From Diplonema papillatum (Eukaryota > Euglenozoa > Diplonemea > Diplonemida > Diplonemidae), in assembly GCA_030068145.1 (NCBI GenBank), contig JAPJBO010000158.1:53818-117817 (forward strand): a stretch of 64,000 bases of DNA, written 5' to 3'. This document shows, piece after piece, positions 60,803 to 64,000 of this stretch; position 1 is the stretch's first letter, and each line of letters starts with the position of its first letter. The translations under genes were made by a program, and so were the position numbers. The notes under the pieces are model-generated. The model worked only from the letters and a program-made list of their open reading frames with translations. It had not been told where the DNA came from and made no database searches.

Positions 60803-62828
60803 CCGGAGCTTTTTAAACCGAGCGGCGCTCTGGCAGACACCGAAAATCCCCTGTCCAACCTACCTACGACCTTGAGCTCGCGCACGCTACTCGCAGCCCA
60901 CAACGCCACTGGCGACACGTCTATCTTTATTCCCCGCCTCCCCCTTTGCCTCTCCTTGAACAGTGCCATTTTTTGGGGGGTTGTTATTGCCTCTTCCTTT
61001 TCTCTTCTTCCACTCTACAACAGCGGCACGCTCGATGGCGCTGCGTCGGTTTGGTATTGTGAAAACGCCAATCTGTACGTCCCGCGGGATCGTCGGAAAC
61101 ACAAAAAAACGATCAACCGATCCATCTGCACAAGAACGTGGGGCACAACGGTCTAATTGCGGGAATACAATTGCTCAGTGAGCAGCTGTAAAACGCCGTA
61201 ATGCACTTGAAAGTCATGATAGGCGTGGCACATGCAAGCCCACCTGCGACCTTACTACTTGCAGGACACCGCGAGTATGGTGACCTGTCACCGCGATTCG
61301 AGTTTAAACTGGAACATGTACCGCGCGCAAGCAATGTCAACGCAGATGCGTGAGCAACGCCGCGATGGACATGGCGCAAGCCGAGACGAAAGCGCAAGTT
61401 GGGGCGCTACGGGCGCAGTACAACGACCACAAAGCAGCGCGCTGGCGAAAAGCCTGCAGTCATGACTCTACGGGCAACCAAAGCGTGTAACCCGGATCTG
61501 TGGCATTTCGGGCACGTAACCAACGTTGCCAGCCCTCACAGCATTAGGCGGAGGGGTTATGCAAGGCATCTCGTGCCGAGCCGAACTCGCCCCGCAGACC
61601 GAAACAGTGCTGCAAAAAATGAGCCAGCAGGTACCAGCGCATCGCACCTTTCGAACCCGTTCGCCAAGGCGCATGAGGCGTGGGCGGCGAGTATGCACCC
61701 GGAGCTATTGTACAATGCAACTTGGAAGGAAACAGCAGAGTGGAAGGCGGAGAGAGCAGTCGACGGCGAGGCGATCATGCGGCAGCAAAATGCGAGAGGC
61801 ACGCAACCAACATTACCGGGGCACGAAGCAGGGAGCCTGAACCAATCGAGGCTACAGTTCCGAACAGCGCTTGGCCACCACGAGCAGCCGGCAGGAGCTT
61901 CAGCCGTAACGTAAAGCGCGGGCTATACTCCGCGTCAGGTGGTGCCCTCATTGAATTCCACACCCTCACACGCAAACTCTTGCTCTCTCGGGAAAGGTCA
62001 GCGCGGTAGCGGTGACACGAGAACACATACAGGTGGGTGGGGAGAGGCCCGGGACTGCTAACCGCCTTACTGCGGGGCTCCGAACCACACCCTTTGACTT
62101 GTTTTGATGTGTTCTCTTTCTCTCTCGGGAAGGTCAGCGCAGTAGCGATGACCATGAGAACACATGGTGGGTGGGCAGAGGCCCTGATACTGCTAAAGTG
62201 TGACTTCCCCCGTCCCTCCGGTGTTTTTGGTGCTGCTATCGCCTGCGAGAAAACGTACCCACCGCGCTGTCCACTTCCAGCAGAACACCCGCGCACTTTT
62301 CCCTAGTTGCCAACCGCCTGCGAACCAAGACCGTAGCGTGTGGCCCATGCTTCCCGTACGTGTACTGGTTGCGGTTGCTGCTCAGGCGTCCATTTCCGTC
62401 CCTCCGCATCGCCATGTCTTGCAACACATCACCCCTCCGGTCTTCTCGGATGCGTCCGCCCAGACTGTCGGAGACGTCCGCCCAAACAGACCGTCTTCGC
62501 CGGCAAATCGGCACGCATGCCCATCATGCCGATCACACGTCCGCTTGCTCCACGGGTTGGTGATCTTCTTCTTTAACATCGGTTCCGTCCCTGCCTTCCG
62601 CGTCAGAACCGCAACAACATGTGTCACCGTTCGTGCATACATGGCGCTAATCACCACTTCACCACTTCACCTATTTTGCGTTTTTCGAGACTGGAGGTCC
62701 TATGAACATGCAATGTGAATAGCCTCTATTCGAGCCAACCCCACTTTTCTCTACACTCAAAAGTGTATTGTTTTTTGGAGCTGGGGATGTGCAAAGCTAG
62801 CTTTTTTTCCCCCTGCCAAAATGCAAAG
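60803..62828. other. Gene-free spacer with a tandem duplication
   Basis: TCTCTCGGGAAAGGTCAGCG through the GGGACTGCTA block (about 61980-62061) is repeated about 124 bp later (62110-62195) with moderate changes. A 171-codon frame at 61399-61914 has no recognised domain and overlaps other open frames. Confidence 0.5.
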
Positions 62829-62896
62829 GGGTGGCAGAGTGAGCGGGTGTCGGCCTTCAGGCCGGTAGGCCCAGGTTCGAACCCCGCCCGTCACAC
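62829..62896 (+). other. tRNA-like sequence with pol III A and B boxes
   Basis: TGGCAGAGTGAGCGG resembles a tRNA-Leu/Ser-type A box and GGTTCGAACCC is a canonical B box, about 40 bases apart, and a run of five T follows at 62897. The acceptor ends do not pair well and the anticodon arm folds as CGGCC-TTCA-GGCCG with too small a loop. A SINE head or tRNA pseudogene is more likely than a working tRNA. Confidence 0.5.
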
Positions 62897-63069
62897 TTTT
62901 TCGGTCGAAGATTGTTTTCGAGGTTTGTTGCGTTTCGGGGTCCAATGTACCCGAAATTTGCATTTTTTTGCGGAGTTTCTCGGCATCTCGCGGTATTTGG
63001 GTCACCCCGGGAAACGGAGTCGGGGGGTCTCCCCCCCGGTTACTGGCGGGCGAACTTGCCATCACAGGC

Positions 63070-63375
63070 CAAACTTTGCTTCGCAGAACTTAGCTTCGCC
63101 CGAACTTTGCTTCACCAGAACTTAGCATCGCCCGAGCGTTGCTTCGCCCGAACTTTGCTTCACCAGAACTCAGCTTCGAACTTTGCTTCGAACGTAGCTT
63201 CGCCCGAACTTAGCATCGCCCGAACTTTGCTTCCCGAGAACTTAGCTTCGCATCGCCCGAGCGTTGCTTCGCCCGAACTTTGCTTCACCAGAACTCAGCT
63301 TCGCGAACTTTGCTTCAAACTTTGCTTCGCCCGAACTTTGCTTCACCAGAACTTAGCTTCGCCCGTCGCCCGATC
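63070..63375 (+). repeat. CCCGAACTTTGCTTC minisatellite
   Basis: About eighteen units of 14-16 bp with GAACTTTGCTTC or GAACTTAGCTTC/GCATC separated by GCCC or ACCA. Higher-order repeats of several units are visible. Confidence 0.9.
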
Positions 63376-63454
63376 TTTACTGTTTCTCGAACTTTAACTG
63401 CTGCCTCCAGTCTCGCCCCGCGCCGGTCTTTAGCCGAGCGCACGTACTTTTTTT

Positions 63455-63700
63455 TACCACTACACCACTTCATCATGGCACTCACTGCTCGCCGCTTCAC
63501 CACTTCATGCCGTGCTGCGCTTAGCCACTTCATCGTCATGCCTTACTTCGCCACTTCATGCCTCTGCGCCACTCACCGCTTCACCGTGCTCCGCCATTTC
63601 ACGATTTCATGCCGTACTGCGCTTAGCCACTTCATCGTCACCACTTCATGCTTTACTGCGCCACTTCACCACTTCATACCGTGCTGCGTAACCCAGCGAT
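63455..63700 (+). repeat. CCACTTCAT-based degenerate repeat
   Basis: CACTTCAT recurs about ten times in 245 bp, with TGCCGTGCTGCGCTTAGCCA and TGCCGTACTGCGCTTAGCCA as longer units. Confidence 0.8.
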
Positions 63701-64000
63701 TCACTAAGTGGATGCCCTGCTCCTTGATCTTGAAGAGACGTTGGTCACATTCGATCTGGACGAACAAGTGGAAGTGCATTGCGCAGGCTGGCTGATGGAC
63801 GGTTGGGTTCCAGGCCAGCTGCTGCTGAAAAGCCACACAAGGTGCTCAAATGTTGATGCTGGTGAACTGCCCCACACAAGACAAGCTAAGGGGAAACAAT
63901 TATACTACCTCGGATGGCACCACGGCTCGTATATATATTTTTTTCACCACTTCACGAGCGTCTGCCTCGCCGCAAGTTAGCGCCATGTATGCCGTTCGTG
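63701..64000. other. Window end, no feature recognised
   Basis: A frame of 90 codons starts at 63708 within the repeat edge. No domain is seen. Confidence 0.3.

Noticed and set aside
62829-62896. Functional tRNA-Leu gene
   Set aside because: Acceptor strands do not pair and the anticodon loop is too small.

Overview
This is eukaryotic nuclear DNA. Genes are split by GT-AG introns, three of the five recognised donors in the proteasome gene read GTATGC, one gene encodes a 26S proteasome lid subunit, and the rest is packed with transposons, MITE-like repeats, minisatellites and long homopolymer runs. The two secreted flavo-oxidase genes have strongly G/C-ending codons while the spacers are mixed and simple-repeat rich. 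A protist (for example an alga or alveolate-like lineage) fits best, but the exact group cannot be read from the sequence.

Layout. 0.8-4.6 kb: the C-terminal, PCI-domain half of the proteasome subunit Rpn3/PSMD3 in six exons on the + strand; one intron holds a diverged piece of small-subunit rRNA and another a short inverted-repeat element. 4.85-6.7 kb: a fold-back element with 30-bp terminal inverted repeats. 6.7-10.1 kb: repeats and fragments of an oxidase gene. 10.1-21.1 kb: oxidase gene A, which encodes two berberine-bridge-enzyme-like FAD oxidase units in one chain. Its single intron was invaded by a nearly intact LINE and then by a tandem array of truncated copies of the terminal exon. 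21.1-33.5 kb: repeats only (MITEs, a 1.55-kb inverted-repeat element, tandem duplications). 33.6-37.6 kb: oxidase gene B, a cleaner paralogue with the same two-unit layout and the same intron position. 37.6-45.2 kb: repeats. 45.2-49.5 kb: a degraded retroelement framed by 20-bp perfect inverted ends and arrays of a 17-bp palindrome. 49.5-64 kb: more repeats, a poly-G inverted repeat, one isolated 223-codon frame that is weakly hAT-transposase-like, a tRNA-like sequence and minisatellites.

What is unusual. The two-headed oxidases differ in their flavin-attachment residues. The terminal exon of gene A is arrayed four and a half times, with the upstream copies each ending in the same stop-bearing tail. 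A Cys/His-rich module with adjacent CC and HH pairs occurs three times at the end of the LINE protein and again in two other elements in the window. At least fifteen repeat families recur here, several with clear inverted ends.

Limits. Exon joins are inferred from reading frame, splice signals and remembered family sequences; no alignment, search or folding was run. Repeat ends are estimates within a few bases to tens of bases.
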